The notes: a model not told the origin generated them from the letters alone. A stretch of 51,675 nt of DNA from a bacterium (GCA_030613005.1 JAUWMV010000014.1:1-51675), one strand, 5' to 3'. Shown: positions 8,764-18,133, counted from the stretch's first letter. A program made the numbers and translations.

Positions 8764-10569
8764 ATGAATGACCTTATAATAGACAAGTACAAACGAGCTC
8801 CTCACAAACCAGGTGTATATATTTTCCGAGGACCGAAAAATTTCCCGCTTTACATTGGTAAGTCGATAGATATAAAAAAGAGACTTTCAAGTTATGTCAA
8901 CGGCAGGAACAATCTGCCTCGTATTACAGCTATGATTATTATCGCTCAAGATGTAGAGTGGATCGTTACAGATAATGAACTCGAAGCTTTGGTTCTCGAA
9001 GCAAATCTAATTAAGCAATATAAACCGAGATACAACGTGGCGTTGAAAGACGATAAGCGGTGGCCGTATCTAAAAATCAGCCGAGAGGCATTCCCAAGGA
9101 TAACAGTTGTTAGACAAAAGCAGAAAGATGGGTCTGTTTATTTTGGGCCCTATGCAGATAGAATAGGCGCAATGAAACTTGGACGGCTAATTAGAAGGCT
9201 TTTCAGAATAAGAGTTTGCAAATATAATTTACCGATGAAACGGAAAATTCGAGCGTGTATGCTTAAGGATATTGGAAGGTGTATTGCACCCTGTGAAAAC
9301 CCAGATCTTAAGGAGCAGTACCAAGAGCATGTCAAAGAGGTGATAATGTTTCTCAAGGGGAAGCGTATGGAATTACTTAATAAGCTGAAAAAACAAATGA
9401 ATCAAGCATCGGAGGAGATGAAATTCGAGGAAGCTGCGAAATTACGAGATACTATTTCTCAATTAACAAAATTGCTAACACCACAGAAGATGGATAGGGA
9501 TACTGGAGATAGTGATTTCGTAACGATTGCATTCGGAGGTGGTGTGGGTGTTGCGATGATTTTCCGAGTTCGTCAGGGAGCAATGATTGCAAGGCAGACT
9601 GTTTCTCTTACAATTCCAAAAAAGATTTCAATCGAGGAAGCTCTCAGTGATTTTATCGTATCGTTTTACTGCGAGGACCCAGATACACCACCGAGGATTT
9701 ATATTCCTGTTGAAATTTCAGAACCAAAAGAAATAGAAAGGACTTTGATAGTTATTCGCGGTGCAAGAGTAACGCTTAAAATACCAAAGCGTGGTGAGAA
9801 ATATGATATTATGCAGCTTCTACAACGCAACGCAGAACTAATACACGGAGAGATGATGATACAAAAAGAACAAGTTCATGTACCGTATGGTGTGCTCGAG
9901 CTCGAAAGATTGCTTCAGTTACCTAAGACGCCCAATAGAATCGAGGGTTTCGATATTTCTAATTTCGGAAGTCAGACAATTGTAGCATCTATGGTTCAAT
10001 TCATTGGTGGGAAATCTAACAAAAGCGAATATAGGCACTATAGAATAAAATCGATTGATTATCAAGATGATTTTGCATCTATGCGGGAAGTTGTTTATCG
10101 ACGTTATAGACGACTGCTAAATGAGGATAAAAAGCTGCCAGATTTGATATTAATTGACGGTGGAAAGGGACAACTATCTGCTGCATTATCGTCTCTGTCT
10201 AGCCTGGGTCTTGAGGAAAAGATATTTACAATATCGATTGCCAAGCGGCTGGATGAGCTATTTCTGCCGGGAAGAAAAGATTCCATAAATCTACCAAGGG
10301 ACTCTGCTGCATTAAGGTTGATAAAGAGAATTCGAGATGAATCTCATCGGTTTGCAATTATATATTCTCGAAAGAGTCATCGTAAGCAGGCAATGAAATT
10401 AGAGCTTTGTGAAATACAGGGAATTGGACAAAAAAGAGCAGAGCAAATGCTTAAACAGTTTGGTGGAACGGACCGGATTGCGAAACTATCTGTGGATGAG
10501 TTAGTCGAGAAAGTGAGACTTCCAAGGAAACTGGCTGAACGAGTGCTGGAAAAACTTAACGAGGATTAG
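8764..10569 (+). CDS. uvrC: UvrABC system protein C
   Basis: UvrC makes the dual incisions around lesions in nucleotide excision repair. The 601-aa product has every UvrC part in order: an N-terminal GIY-YIG nuclease (GVY...YIGKS, residues about 16-40), a UVR motif near 200-235 for UvrB contact (EEMKFEEAAKLRD), the RNase H-like C-terminal nuclease (IEGFDISNFG, DDFASMREVVYRRY, LILIDGGKGQL), and tandem helix-hairpin-helix motifs at the end (IQGIGQKRAEQML). Length is normal for the family. The ATG at 8764 lacks a clear Shine-Dalgarno site. The gene stands alone, downstream of the candidate origin and convergent with the next minus-strand gene. Confidence 0.97.
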   Translation: MNDLIIDKYKRAPHKPGVYIFRGPKNFPLYIGKSIDIKKRLSSYVNGRNNLPRITAMIIIAQDVEWIVTDNELEALVLEANLIKQYKPRYNVALKDDKRWPYLKISREAFPRITVVRQKQKDGSVYFGPYADRIGAMKLGRLIRRLFRIRVCKYNLPMKRKIRACMLKDIGRCIAPCENPDLKEQYQEHVKEVIMFLKGKRMELLNKLKKQMNQASEEMKFEEAAKLRDTISQLTKLLTPQKMDRDTGDSDFVTIAFGGGVGVAMIFRVRQGAMIARQTVSLTIPKKISIEEALSDFIVSFYCEDPDTPPRIYIPVEISEPKEIERTLIVIRGARVTLKIPKRGEKYDIMQLLQRNAELIHGEMMIQKEQVHVPYGVLELERLLQLPKTPNRIEGFDISNFGSQTIVASMVQFIGGKSNKSEYRHYRIKSIDYQDDFASMREVVYRRYRRLLNEDKKLPDLILIDGGKGQLSAALSSLSSLGLEEKIFTISIAKRLDELFLPGRKDSINLPRDSAALRLIKRIRDESHRFAIIYSRKSHRKQAMKLELCEIQGIGQKRAEQMLKQFGGTDRIAKLSVDELVEKVRLPRKLAERVLEKLNED

Positions 10570-10597
10570 GATTACATCGTATGTGGAAATGCTGATT

Positions 10598-10700
10598 CTT
10601 TTCTCCCCAAGGAGAAAGGAGAGTATGATGCGATGTGTTTTCTGTTCCCTCTCATTAATGGAAGGCTGTCTACAATAAAGCTTGTTTCGGGTGAGGAGGT
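10598..10700. repeat. Dispersed hairpin repeat family A, copy 1 (degenerate)
   Basis: The sequence keeps the order of the family: a TTTCTCCCCAAGGAGAAA hairpin, 'GATGCGATG', 'TCTGTTCCCTCTC', and the terminal 'CGGGTGAGG'. The second and third stems are damaged compared with copies near 16.7 and 17.0 kb. It lies between the convergent uvrC and the secreted transglutaminase-like gene, where its first hairpin could act as a terminator. Confidence 0.7.
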
Positions 10701-10741
10701 ATGACATACAAGCAAATAACAGCAATACATCTTAAAGCGAA

Positions 10742-13000
10742 TTATTTAAGTAATACTGCTTTTTTGTTGATTATACTGTTCCCCGATTTTACTCGAACTA
10801 AATATATTCCTGTCGGAGCATCGTGCGAATCCCAGATAATTTCGTTAGTGTTACTAAAGGCTTTTTGGTAAACGATTCTACCAGAAATATTGGTTATTTC
10901 CACGGTTCCTGAAATTTGTCCATTAAAGGAAATTTTGCACGATGTATTGAAAGGATTGGGGTATATTGTCAATGCATTGCGATCCGGTTTGGGGAATTCC
11001 GATACAACCTCGAGGTCGCGACCAATCAATATTTCAATTTCCGCTAAATTATCGTTGTCGACAATCTCCTCATCGGAGATAATCACATACCATACACCCG
11101 AAGAAGGCACATCGAGAAGGAACCAGCCGTTGGAAACACGTGATCGATACTTAAAAGCAGTAAATGGATCGCCAATTTTATAAAATTCGAAATTTGCACT
11201 ATCGCATAGGAAACATGTTATTGTGCCGGTATCGGAACTGAATGAATATGTGCTTCCCTGACCATCCAATGCAGCAGTTCCCATAATATACTCTTTTTTA
11301 GCCTTGTATATGACCAGAAGGTTTTTAGTGCCTGTGGGGTTGGCTGTTTCGGTTACATTAAGAGAATACATTCTATCATGAAGTCCAATCGAAACCGGAT
11401 ATTTAACGCCAGTAACCGACAAATGCGAACCTAAAGTGGGAAAGTGCGTTACATGCGTTGGTTCAGTGGGCTCACTTCCAATAGGGCAGTCGACACGGAA
11501 ATAATATGGGCAACCTTCCCCCATAGTCAAAATAACCTGTCCGTTTCTGTCCGTTGCTCTAATATCCGCTCTGTATAGACCGGTAGGATCTCCATGGGCA
11601 TTGGATGCAAACATAACTTTTGCTCCTGCAATCGGATACGCGTTGCCATCGAGCACCTCGACAACTAACGTGCAAACGTGTGTGTATGCCATAGAACGAT
11701 CAAATAGATAACCGTCACCTCTCCATGTTACTGCGTTGTTAATACTTTTGCTACCACCTCTGTCTCTATCATAACCAGCCCAGCTTGGAGCCATCGATGT
11801 CTGTCCACCCCAGTTATCCAGCTGATATGCATGCCAAACATCTTCACTCCACAATACACCCGGAAAACCATCATCCCAGAACTCATTCCAGACATGGTCC
11901 TGAAGTGGAGTACCTACACAACTCATAGGTATCAGTGAAGTTCTTCCTGCAGCACAAACTATATCCTGACCCTCACCGCAGTTTCCAGAGTGCGTGAATG
12001 CTATTTGATTAGGCTGAACTGGACGAACGGCGATTGCACGGTTTGGCACAACCTCGGATTCCCACCAACCCAACATATTTAGTGCACTAAATGTAGAATC
12101 CATAGGTCTTCCACCGGGGAATGATGCACTCCGTCTTATCCACAAAATAGTGGGAATTTTCATGCAATCGGCAAGAAGAGGATATCCGCCTGCAGTGTAA
12201 CTGTATGTTGGTGACGGGTCGCTCCAGAGATATTCACGCCAAAAATAACCATAAGTCCTCTGTCTCGTGTCACTCGGTAAATCTAAGCTTTTTGGTGCTT
12301 CATCGGATAATTTCGGATGAACAACAAACCAGTAATATACATCTCTTGGGATTTCCAACAGAGAAGTATCGGAAAGATCGGCAGATACAACCCAATACGC
12401 TGTTGTCGTATACCAATCTCCTGTAGTAACATCGCCATGCTCCACTAACTCCACATACTTAAGCGAATCGGCAAGCCTGTATATCCACTCTGCATTAAAT
12501 ATCAAAAGAGATGAAGCGAACCTGCTATCCGTCAGCGATTGCGGTGACATATGCGCCACACAAAAAGCCACCTCATCTCTTAAATCCGCCGGGGTTCCAC
12601 ATATCATCATTGCGAAATCCATTGCAAAAGCTGGATCTAAATGCTTGAACGATTGGTATAAATCATGACGTATCCATTTCGGAACAGAATCCAACGCCAT
12701 ATAGCAATCATATGGCAGAGAATCTCTTTCATCGATAAGAACTATTGAGTTCGTTCCCAAATTAAGTTTAAAATAGACCGCTTCACCCGGAGATAGAACC
12801 GTAGAATATTTTTCTATAGCAAGAGTTTCTGGCGCAAAGAATTCTAGCATAGACTCAGTAATTTCCCGAGATACTCTGAGCTTCGAGCTCGTTAAATCGG
12901 AACTAACAACTCCTCTGAGCTTTTGTGGCGGCTGAGATGTAGTTGCCGATGAAATTGAGATCAAAAAGACGATTGTTAGAACAGTTATAAGCTTTTTCAT
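10742..13000 (-). CDS. Secreted transglutaminase-like protein with C-terminal sorting domain
   Basis: A 752-aa exported protein. I start at ATG 13000 because an AAGGAGGGTC site sits just upstream and a signal peptide follows (MKKLITVLTIVFLISISSA); a start at 13045 would bury that site. The middle region resembles a transglutaminase/cysteine-protease-like core: a Cys in GNCGEGQD, a His in 'DHVWNEFW', then a possible Asp partner in the WGG/DRDRGG region. After this come Ig/carboxypeptidase-regulatory-like segments ('GNAYPIAGAKVMF'). The last ~75 residues form a YPNPFN sorting-type beta domain ending in KKAVLLK. It probably acts outside the cell on peptide or protein substrates; the fold assignment rests on motifs only. 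Confidence 0.8.
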   Translation of the reverse strand: MKKLITVLTIVFLISISSATTSQPPQKLRGVVSSDLTSSKLRVSREITESMLEFFAPETLAIEKYSTVLSPGEAVYFKLNLGTNSIVLIDERDSLPYDCYMALDSVPKWIRHDLYQSFKHLDPAFAMDFAMMICGTPADLRDEVAFCVAHMSPQSLTDSRFASSLLIFNAEWIYRLADSLKYVELVEHGDVTTGDWYTTTAYWVVSADLSDTSLLEIPRDVYYWFVVHPKLSDEAPKSLDLPSDTRQRTYGYFWREYLWSDPSPTYSYTAGGYPLLADCMKIPTILWIRRSASFPGGRPMDSTFSALNMLGWWESEVVPNRAIAVRPVQPNQIAFTHSGNCGEGQDIVCAAGRTSLIPMSCVGTPLQDHVWNEFWDDGFPGVLWSEDVWHAYQLDNWGGQTSMAPSWAGYDRDRGGSKSINNAVTWRGDGYLFDRSMAYTHVCTLVVEVLDGNAYPIAGAKVMFASNAHGDPTGLYRADIRATDRNGQVILTMGEGCPYYFRVDCPIGSEPTEPTHVTHFPTLGSHLSVTGVKYPVSIGLHDRMYSLNVTETANPTGTKNLLVIYKAKKEYIMGTAALDGQGSTYSFSSDTGTITCFLCDSANFEFYKIGDPFTAFKYRSRVSNGWFLLDVPSSGVWYVIISDEEIVDNDNLAEIEILIGRDLEVVSEFPKPDRNALTIYPNPFNTSCKISFNGQISGTVEITNISGRIVYQKAFSNTNEIIWDSHDAPTGIYLVRVKSGNSIINKKAVLLK

Positions 13001-13093
13001 AAGACCCTCCTTAGATGTAAAAAAAAATTCAGTGAGTAATAACAATATATGATAAAATACTTTTTAAAAAAGAATAGTTTTAATCGACAGTTA

Positions 13094-14428
13094 TTATTGT
13101 TTTCGTTTTTTAAAAATGCCAGCAACCCAGTCCACCGGCGCAAGTCTAATGCTATATGTCAGTTTAATCAAAATAAGCACTGCAATTATAAACATCAGTG
13201 CATTTCCGCTCCAGATACCTATTGTGGGATGGACAAGACCTCTATCTGCGAGTTCCTCGCCACCAATAAGAAACGCCCAGTAAACAAGGAAAAACCCAAA
13301 TGACAATCCCACAGCTACGCCTAATCCTCCTTTACGTGTCCATGCTCCCACAGGGGCACTAACTAAAAGGAAAAAAATACAGGCGAAAGCAAGTGAATAA
13401 TTTTTATTAAGTTCTACTCTAAGCTTGTTAATTCTTTTTGTGCACTCGCGTATTGTGAAAAGATATTTCTGAAGAACGCCATAAGTTCGTCTTTCCTTGA
13501 GTAATGCTCTTCTGACAGGTCTCGCGCTCGGTCTGCCTTTATACGAACGGACATTAAATATAGAATCGATCGAATAACCCGCAATTCTGCTCATCTCTTT
13601 TTTTACACTATCTATCCTATGAATATTAAGTTGAATGTTTTTTTTGAGCATTTTTCCTGTCATTTCCCTGTCGCCTCGTCTTGCCAGTCGCTGCTCGCCA
13701 AGTTTTGTTCCTAAATCGGATATGTTAATAACCTGTTTGCTGAATTTGATTTTCGTGTATCTGTCAGGCGACTCAGGGTCTATCTCGTGAATCTCACCGT
13801 TGAAAAGCGTGAATTTAATTGCATCCGATTTAGGGTCGTATTTAACTTCACCCTCGGGTGCGATTATAGTTCTTGGTTTTCCTGTTCGCTGTTTCTCGAA
13901 TATCTTTATTCCATACAATTTGCCTGCTCTATCGTCAACTTTATCAGTGTAGAGAACCATATTGGGAAAGTCCTCGATGAAGACTCTTGCTTGTATAGCA
14001 GCCATAGGCTTCTTGCGGTGAATCTTAACCATCATTTGTTTAGCTTTGTAGTTGGCAATCGGTGTTATACTATCATTGAAGGATATCATTATTATTGACA
14101 GCAATGCCATTAAAAAGATTCCGGGAGCCATTAATCTATGCAATGGAAGACCAACGGAACTCATAGCCACAATTTCCTGATCTCCTGCCATTCTGCCGTA
14201 AACCATAAGCGACGCAACTAACGAAGCCATCGGAACCGCAAGCGTAATCATCCAGGCAAGATTATAAACGAAAAGTTCACCAACAGCCCATGACGGAACG
14301 CCCTTGGAAATTATAAGGTTGAGTATATCCAGCAGAAAATCCATAATCAACACAAACATAACAACAGTGAGCGAGCCGATAAACGGTGCTATGAGCTGTC
14401 GGATTATGTAGCGATCGAGAATTTTCAT
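13094..14428 (-). CDS. LptF/LptG family (YjgP/YjgQ) lipopolysaccharide export permease
   Basis: An inner-membrane permease of the Lpt system, which moves LPS from the inner membrane toward the outer membrane with the LptB ATPase. The 444-aa product opens with the family hallmark 'LDRYIIRQLIAPF', has three N-terminal membrane segments with 'AVPMASLVASLMVYGRMAGDQE', a large periplasmic region (about 120-330) and three C-terminal membrane segments ('APVGAWTRKGGLGVAVGLSF'). Length is somewhat over the E. coli proteins because of a charged insert around 240-300. Sequence alone does not decide between LptF and LptG, and only one family member is present here. kdsB in the same window fits an LPS-bearing cell. 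Confidence 0.88.
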   Translation of the reverse strand: MKILDRYIIRQLIAPFIGSLTVVMFVLIMDFLLDILNLIISKGVPSWAVGELFVYNLAWMITLAVPMASLVASLMVYGRMAGDQEIVAMSSVGLPLHRLMAPGIFLMALLSIIMISFNDSITPIANYKAKQMMVKIHRKKPMAAIQARVFIEDFPNMVLYTDKVDDRAGKLYGIKIFEKQRTGKPRTIIAPEGEVKYDPKSDAIKFTLFNGEIHEIDPESPDRYTKIKFSKQVINISDLGTKLGEQRLARRGDREMTGKMLKKNIQLNIHRIDSVKKEMSRIAGYSIDSIFNVRSYKGRPSARPVRRALLKERRTYGVLQKYLFTIRECTKRINKLRVELNKNYSLAFACIFFLLVSAPVGAWTRKGGLGVAVGLSFGFFLVYWAFLIGGEELADRGLVHPTIGIWSGNALMFIIAVLILIKLTYSIRLAPVDWVAGIFKKRKQ

Positions 14429-14629
14429 TTAGCTTAATTAATGCAATTAAGAAATAAGGTCAACACAATCGTAAATACAACAGATGTAACACGATAATTT
14501 TATCAGGAAAATTTTGCTAATAAACTTTTCCGAAAATAAATTGCTTTGGCAGGACAGATCTCATGACAGCACATGCATCGAATGCATTTTCTATAGTAGA
14601 ATATCGATTGAAATGCCACTCCCAAATTC

Positions 14630-16549
14630 TCATCTTACTTTGCATCCAGGTTGTAATGCTTTGTCGGGCATAAGAATCGATACAGTTCTGCCATCATCTG
14701 CAGCTAACAACATCCCTTCGCTAACGTAACCTCGGATTTTTACCGGTTTAAGATTAGTAATCACAATTATAGATTTTCCGACAAGCTCCTCAGGTTTATA
14801 CCACTTGGCAATCCCAGCAACTAATTGCCGTATCTTCTCGCCGGTATCAACCTTAAGCAATAGCAAATTCTTCGATTTAGGTGCTATATTGCATTCCACA
14901 ATTTTTCCCACAGCTAACTTAATCTTGGAGAAGTCATTTATTTCGATTAATCTTTCAGTTTTCTCGTTATTTGTGCTGATTTTTTCGACAGTCTCCACAC
15001 CCAGTTCCTTTTCAATTTTTTTAATGTCGAATCTTGGGAACAACGGTTTAGTTACAGTAATCTTCGAGCCAGGCTTAATAATCTCATCCTCAGATGCAGT
15101 ATCTAGATTTACCTCGCCTTCAAACCCAAGCGAGTCGAGGAGCTGTATGCTCTTTTCTGGAATAACTGGAAAAAGCAATAATCCAACTCTTGCAATAAGC
15201 TGAGTTGCATGATATAGAACATTCGCCAATCGGATGTTTTCACCTTTTGCAGCCAATTTCCAGGGTTTTGTGTTCTCGATAAATTTATTTGCAGCTCTTA
15301 TTACGGAATTAATTTCCTCCAGTACCTGATGCGTCTTAAGATCGAGTACGAGATTTTTAATTTTTGCTGACAAACCCTCGGCTTTTGTCAATAATTTTAT
15401 TATCTCATTGTCAGTTGTAAGGTTTGGTGCTGGCAAAACGCCATCGAAATATTTGCCGACCATATTTGTAACTCGCGACAGCATATTGCCCAAATCGTTG
15501 GACAGATCGTTATTGAGCCTTGAAATTAAGCCATCTAATGTGTATGTCGCATCCTGACCGAGAACCATATCGCGAATTAAATAATATCGCAATCTCTCGG
15601 CACCGATTGAATCTGCTAACGCTGCAGGATCTATCGCGTTGCCTAAGGATTTGCCCATTTTTGCATTACCAATAAGCCACCAGCCGTGAGCAAATATCGT
15701 TCGAGGTAATGTAATACCTAACGCTTTAAGAATACACGGCCAATAGACGGCATGAGTAGTCAAAATATCCTTGCCAATGAGATGATAATCTGCAGGCCAC
15801 CATTCATTGAATTTACTCATATTATCCCATAGTCCCACAGCTGTGCAGTAATTCAGGAGTGCATCGACCCAGACATATGTAACGAAATCCCTATCAAACG
15901 GTAATTCTACTCCCCATCTCAGTCTCGCCTTTGGCCTCGATATGCAAAGGTCCCCCAGTGGTTTTCTTAGGAAACCGAGAACTTCATTTCGTCTGAAATC
16001 GGGCTTGATAAACTCGGGGTGCTTTTCTATGTGTTCGATCAGCCAGTCCTGATATTTAGACATTTTAAAGAAATAGCTCTTTTCCTCGATGTAGTTTGTA
16101 GGTCGATTACAATCGGGGCATAACTTGCCGTTAATGAGGTCTTTCTCGGTCCAAAACCGTTCCTCATATACACAATACCAGCCCTTATAGCTACCGAGAT
16201 ATATGTCACCGATATCCCATAATTTCTGCAAAGCCTGGACAACGGCTTTCTCGTGATGTTCGTCGGTTGTGCGGATAAAGTGATCGTATTTTATGTGCAT
16301 TCGCATCCACATGTCATTGAAATACTGAGCGTATTCATCGCAGTAATCCTTGCAATCGATACCTTTTTTCTCAGCAGACTGAGCCACTTTCTGCCCGTGT
16401 TCATCGGTTCCAGTTAGGAAAAATGTTTTAACACCCATAAATCTGTAATAACGTGCAAGTACATCGGCAAGAACAGTGGTGTATGTGTGGCCAATATGCG
16501 GCTTATCGTTCACGTAATACAGCGGTGTCGTTACATAGAATTTATCCAT
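14630..16549 (-). CDS. metG: Methionyl-tRNA synthetase
   Basis: Charges tRNA-Met for initiation and elongation. The 639-aa product has the class I HIGH motif at residues 18-21, the 'GTDEHGQK' block, a zinc-knuckle region (CPDCNRP) of which only the second Cys pair is complete, 'WVDALLNY', and the signature lysine loop as KMGKS near 296-300 rather than KMSKS. Residues from about 535 form the C-terminal OB-fold tRNA-binding module (IKLAVGKIVEC, 'VSEGMLLAADDG'). A clear GGAGGTG ribosome site precedes the ATG. No T-box leader was recognised in the upstream spacer, which instead carries hairpin repeats. Confidence 0.97.
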   Translation of the reverse strand: MDKFYVTTPLYYVNDKPHIGHTYTTVLADVLARYYRFMGVKTFFLTGTDEHGQKVAQSAEKKGIDCKDYCDEYAQYFNDMWMRMHIKYDHFIRTTDEHHEKAVVQALQKLWDIGDIYLGSYKGWYCVYEERFWTEKDLINGKLCPDCNRPTNYIEEKSYFFKMSKYQDWLIEHIEKHPEFIKPDFRRNEVLGFLRKPLGDLCISRPKARLRWGVELPFDRDFVTYVWVDALLNYCTAVGLWDNMSKFNEWWPADYHLIGKDILTTHAVYWPCILKALGITLPRTIFAHGWWLIGNAKMGKSLGNAIDPAALADSIGAERLRYYLIRDMVLGQDATYTLDGLISRLNNDLSNDLGNMLSRVTNMVGKYFDGVLPAPNLTTDNEIIKLLTKAEGLSAKIKNLVLDLKTHQVLEEINSVIRAANKFIENTKPWKLAAKGENIRLANVLYHATQLIARVGLLLFPVIPEKSIQLLDSLGFEGEVNLDTASEDEIIKPGSKITVTKPLFPRFDIKKIEKELGVETVEKISTNNEKTERLIEINDFSKIKLAVGKIVECNIAPKSKNLLLLKVDTGEKIRQLVAGIAKWYKPEELVGKSIIVITNLKPVKIRGYVSEGMLLAADDGRTVSILMPDKALQPGCKVR

Positions 16550-16654
16550 GATTCACCTCCGGTAATGTGGATACCAATTCGAATGCAAAGCAAGATAAAC
16601 ATCTGCATCATAAAAATGCAAAACATAAATTGCTTTGTTGATGTTTAAAAGTTA

Positions 16655-16777
16655 TCCCCTCCATCCCCCAGCCCCTTTCTCCCCAAGGAGAAAGGGGGGC
16701 ATGAAGCGATGCGAATTCTGTTCCCTCTCCTTAGGGAGAGGGTGATTCCGATGCAATCGGAATCGGGTGAGGGGGTG
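16655..16777. repeat. Dispersed hairpin repeat family A, copy 2 (best preserved)
   Basis: The copy shows three consecutive perfect or near-perfect inverted repeats: an 11-bp stem with CCAA loop at 16672-16697, an 8-bp CCCTCTCC/GGAGAGGG stem at 16723-16742, and a 9-bp GATTCCGAT/ATCGGAATC stem at 16744-16764, followed by CGGGTGAGGG. The flanking 'CCCCCAGCCCC' is shared with copy 3. Confidence 0.9.
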
Positions 16778-16940
16778 ATTAAATATATTCCAACACATGT
16801 TGAGTCTGTCAAATCTTTAAAACTCTGATACTCACAATATAAAAACAAAATAAATCGAAATTAAGTTCATCAAGGATAAATTTTCAATCGACTTTAATAT
16901 GATTTTAAATCAAGTAAGTTCCAGGACTCTTTTATATGTA

Positions 16941-16969
16941 CCCCCCTCTATCACCCGACCCCTTTCTTG
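16941..16969. repeat. Hairpin repeat family A, truncated fragment
   Basis: The sequence 'CCCTCTATCACCCGACCCC' plus 'TTTCTTG' matches only the left end of the family and stops before the first hairpin. It lies directly before copy 3, suggesting nested or failed duplication. Confidence 0.6.
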
Positions 16970-16974
16970 ATGAT

Positions 16975-17094
16975 CCCCTCTATCCCCCAGCCCCTTTCTC
17001 CCCGAGGAGAAAGAGGAGCATGAAGCGGTGCGTATTTTGTTCCCTCTCCTTAGGGAGAGGGTGATTCCGATGCAATCGGAATCGGGTGAGGGAG
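16975..17094. repeat. Dispersed hairpin repeat family A, copy 3
   Basis: This is a direct repeat of copy 2, offset by 320 bp, with the same three stems in the same order (first loop CCGA rather than CCAA, and one mismatch low in the first stem). The central and right hairpins are identical to copy 2 by eye. Confidence 0.9.
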
Positions 17095-17288
17095 TTAAAA
17101 CAGAATCGTGTGATGGAAAAAAATTCTAATCAAAACTCCAAATGATTGAATGGCATATCTTTAATGAAATGTAAAAATTGGATCTATATTGAAAAGAAAG
17201 AATATGTTGACAAACAAACTTAACAAATGGAATTTGCATTAAGCATATTAATACAGTTCGATACATCGATTCACAGTAAATAAAATTG

Positions 17289-17477
17289 TTATGACCTTCC
17301 CGAGGAACTCCATTGCAACCTTAATGCGTTTTCAAGTTGTTCTAATGTTATAGCTCCTATATCTAAGAGTATTTCACCTACACGTCGGTTATCGCCATTT
17401 TCTTGCCTTTTCAGAGCCTCACGAATATCCTCAATTGTGCAATAACCTTCTTTTATTAGTATTTCACCAAGAAGCAT
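17289..17477 (-). CDS. Stand-alone MshEN-like small protein (paralogue 1)
   Basis: A 62-aa protein that is nothing but the MshEN-type fold found at the N-terminus of type II secretion / type IV pilus ATPases, where it binds cyclic di-GMP. It has two copies of the 24-residue motif (LGEIL...G...T.E....AL..Q): 'LLGEILIKEG...ALKRQ' and 'RVGEILLDIG...ALRLQ', separated by six residues. The first copy has Leu where the canonical motif has Arg; the second keeps Arg. An AAGGAGGT site precedes the ATG. A similar gene lies 310 bp upstream, also on the minus strand. c-di-GMP binding is inferred from the family and not certain given the missing Arg. Confidence 0.8.
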   Translation of the reverse strand: MLLGEILIKEGYCTIEDIREALKRQENGDNRRVGEILLDIGAITLEQLENALRLQWSSSGRS

Positions 17478-17786
17478 TCCCTACCTCCTTAAAAATATCT
17501 TTTTCTCTAGAAATCATAAATTAAAATCTCTTCAAAAAAGAAATTAACTCCTTTTCTGCAACTTTTTAAGTTTTATTTGCAATAATCAACTATTTTTCAA
17601 CATATTCATCTGTCACAACTCGACTAAACTTTCATTCGAAAATTAGATACATTTCATAAAGTGTAATAACATCAACAGGGCATCGGATAAAAATTTACCT
17701 CTAAAAAATTTTATCATGATATTGCAACTTGGGAATCGATCTTATTTTTTCGGTATTCACTTTGCATTTCTGAAACGAGAATCAGC
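17478..17786. other. Spacer between the two MshEN-like genes
   Basis: This 309-bp stretch is AT-rich and holds the ribosome site of the downstream paralogue near its left end. No further gene, repeat of family A or convincing hairpin was seen. Its length suggests each small gene may have its own promoter. Confidence 0.5.
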
Positions 17787-17975
17787 CTAATATTTTATAG
17801 CTCTTTTAAATTGAATGTCCAAAGCCCCTTCCAAATCCTCTAATGTGATTTTTCCCATCGAAATCAAAATCTGTCCTATTCGACGTGTATCTCCCGATTT
17901 CTGAATCCTCAGAGCCTCTCTTATATCACTAATTGTGCAGTATCCTCTTCCGATAAGAATCTCTCCCAGAAGCAT
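17787..17975 (-). CDS. Stand-alone MshEN-like small protein (paralogue 2)
   Basis: A second 62-aa protein, colinear with its neighbour: same MLLGEILI start, 'GYCT' turn, AL..Q helix, six-residue linker (KSGDTR) and second motif 'RIGQILISMG...LDIQ'. About two thirds of positions match paralogue 1 by eye, with divergence concentrated at the C-terminus (FKRAIKY versus WSSSGRS). A GAGGGGG ribosome site precedes the ATG. Absence of any ATPase domain means it is not a truncated PilB/GspE readout but a separate microprotein, possibly a c-di-GMP sensor or competitor of full-length MshEN proteins (inference). Confidence 0.8.
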   Translation of the reverse strand: MLLGEILIGRGYCTISDIREALRIQKSGDTRRIGQILISMGKITLEDLEGALDIQFKRAIKY

Positions 17976-18133
17976 ATTTTCCCCCTCATATAAAACACAG
18001 GTTAGTTGAAACTTCCCTGCACTTAATTCGAAATTTTACGCTCTAATATAGTCCTTTTACCTTTTGACTCAAGTTTTTATGTTGTACATTCTAAACAAGA
18101 ATTGAGATTTCATTGTGTATTATCAGTTTTTTT

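Larger units (their letters stand above)
16550..17288. other. Repeat-bearing intergenic region upstream of metG
   Basis: This 739-bp spacer contains two full copies and one fragment of hairpin repeat family A (listed separately) and otherwise AT-rich unique sequence. An open frame on the minus strand at 16645-16848 lies mostly within a repeat and is not a credible gene. I see no RNA gene or riboswitch. Confidence 0.6.

Noticed and set aside
14433-14451. Inverted repeat CTTAATT...AATTAAG
   Set aside because: A short AT-rich 7-bp palindrome upstream of the LptF/G-type gene with no T-run; too likely by chance in this composition to call a terminator or operator.
16550-16655. T-box or other aminoacyl-tRNA-responsive leader for metG (and for pheT at 45843-45917)
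   Set aside because: No T-box core sequence, specifier loop or terminator/antiterminator pair could be seen.
16645-16848. 67-codon minus-strand open frame
   Set aside because: It is largely made of hairpin repeat family A and has no protein features.
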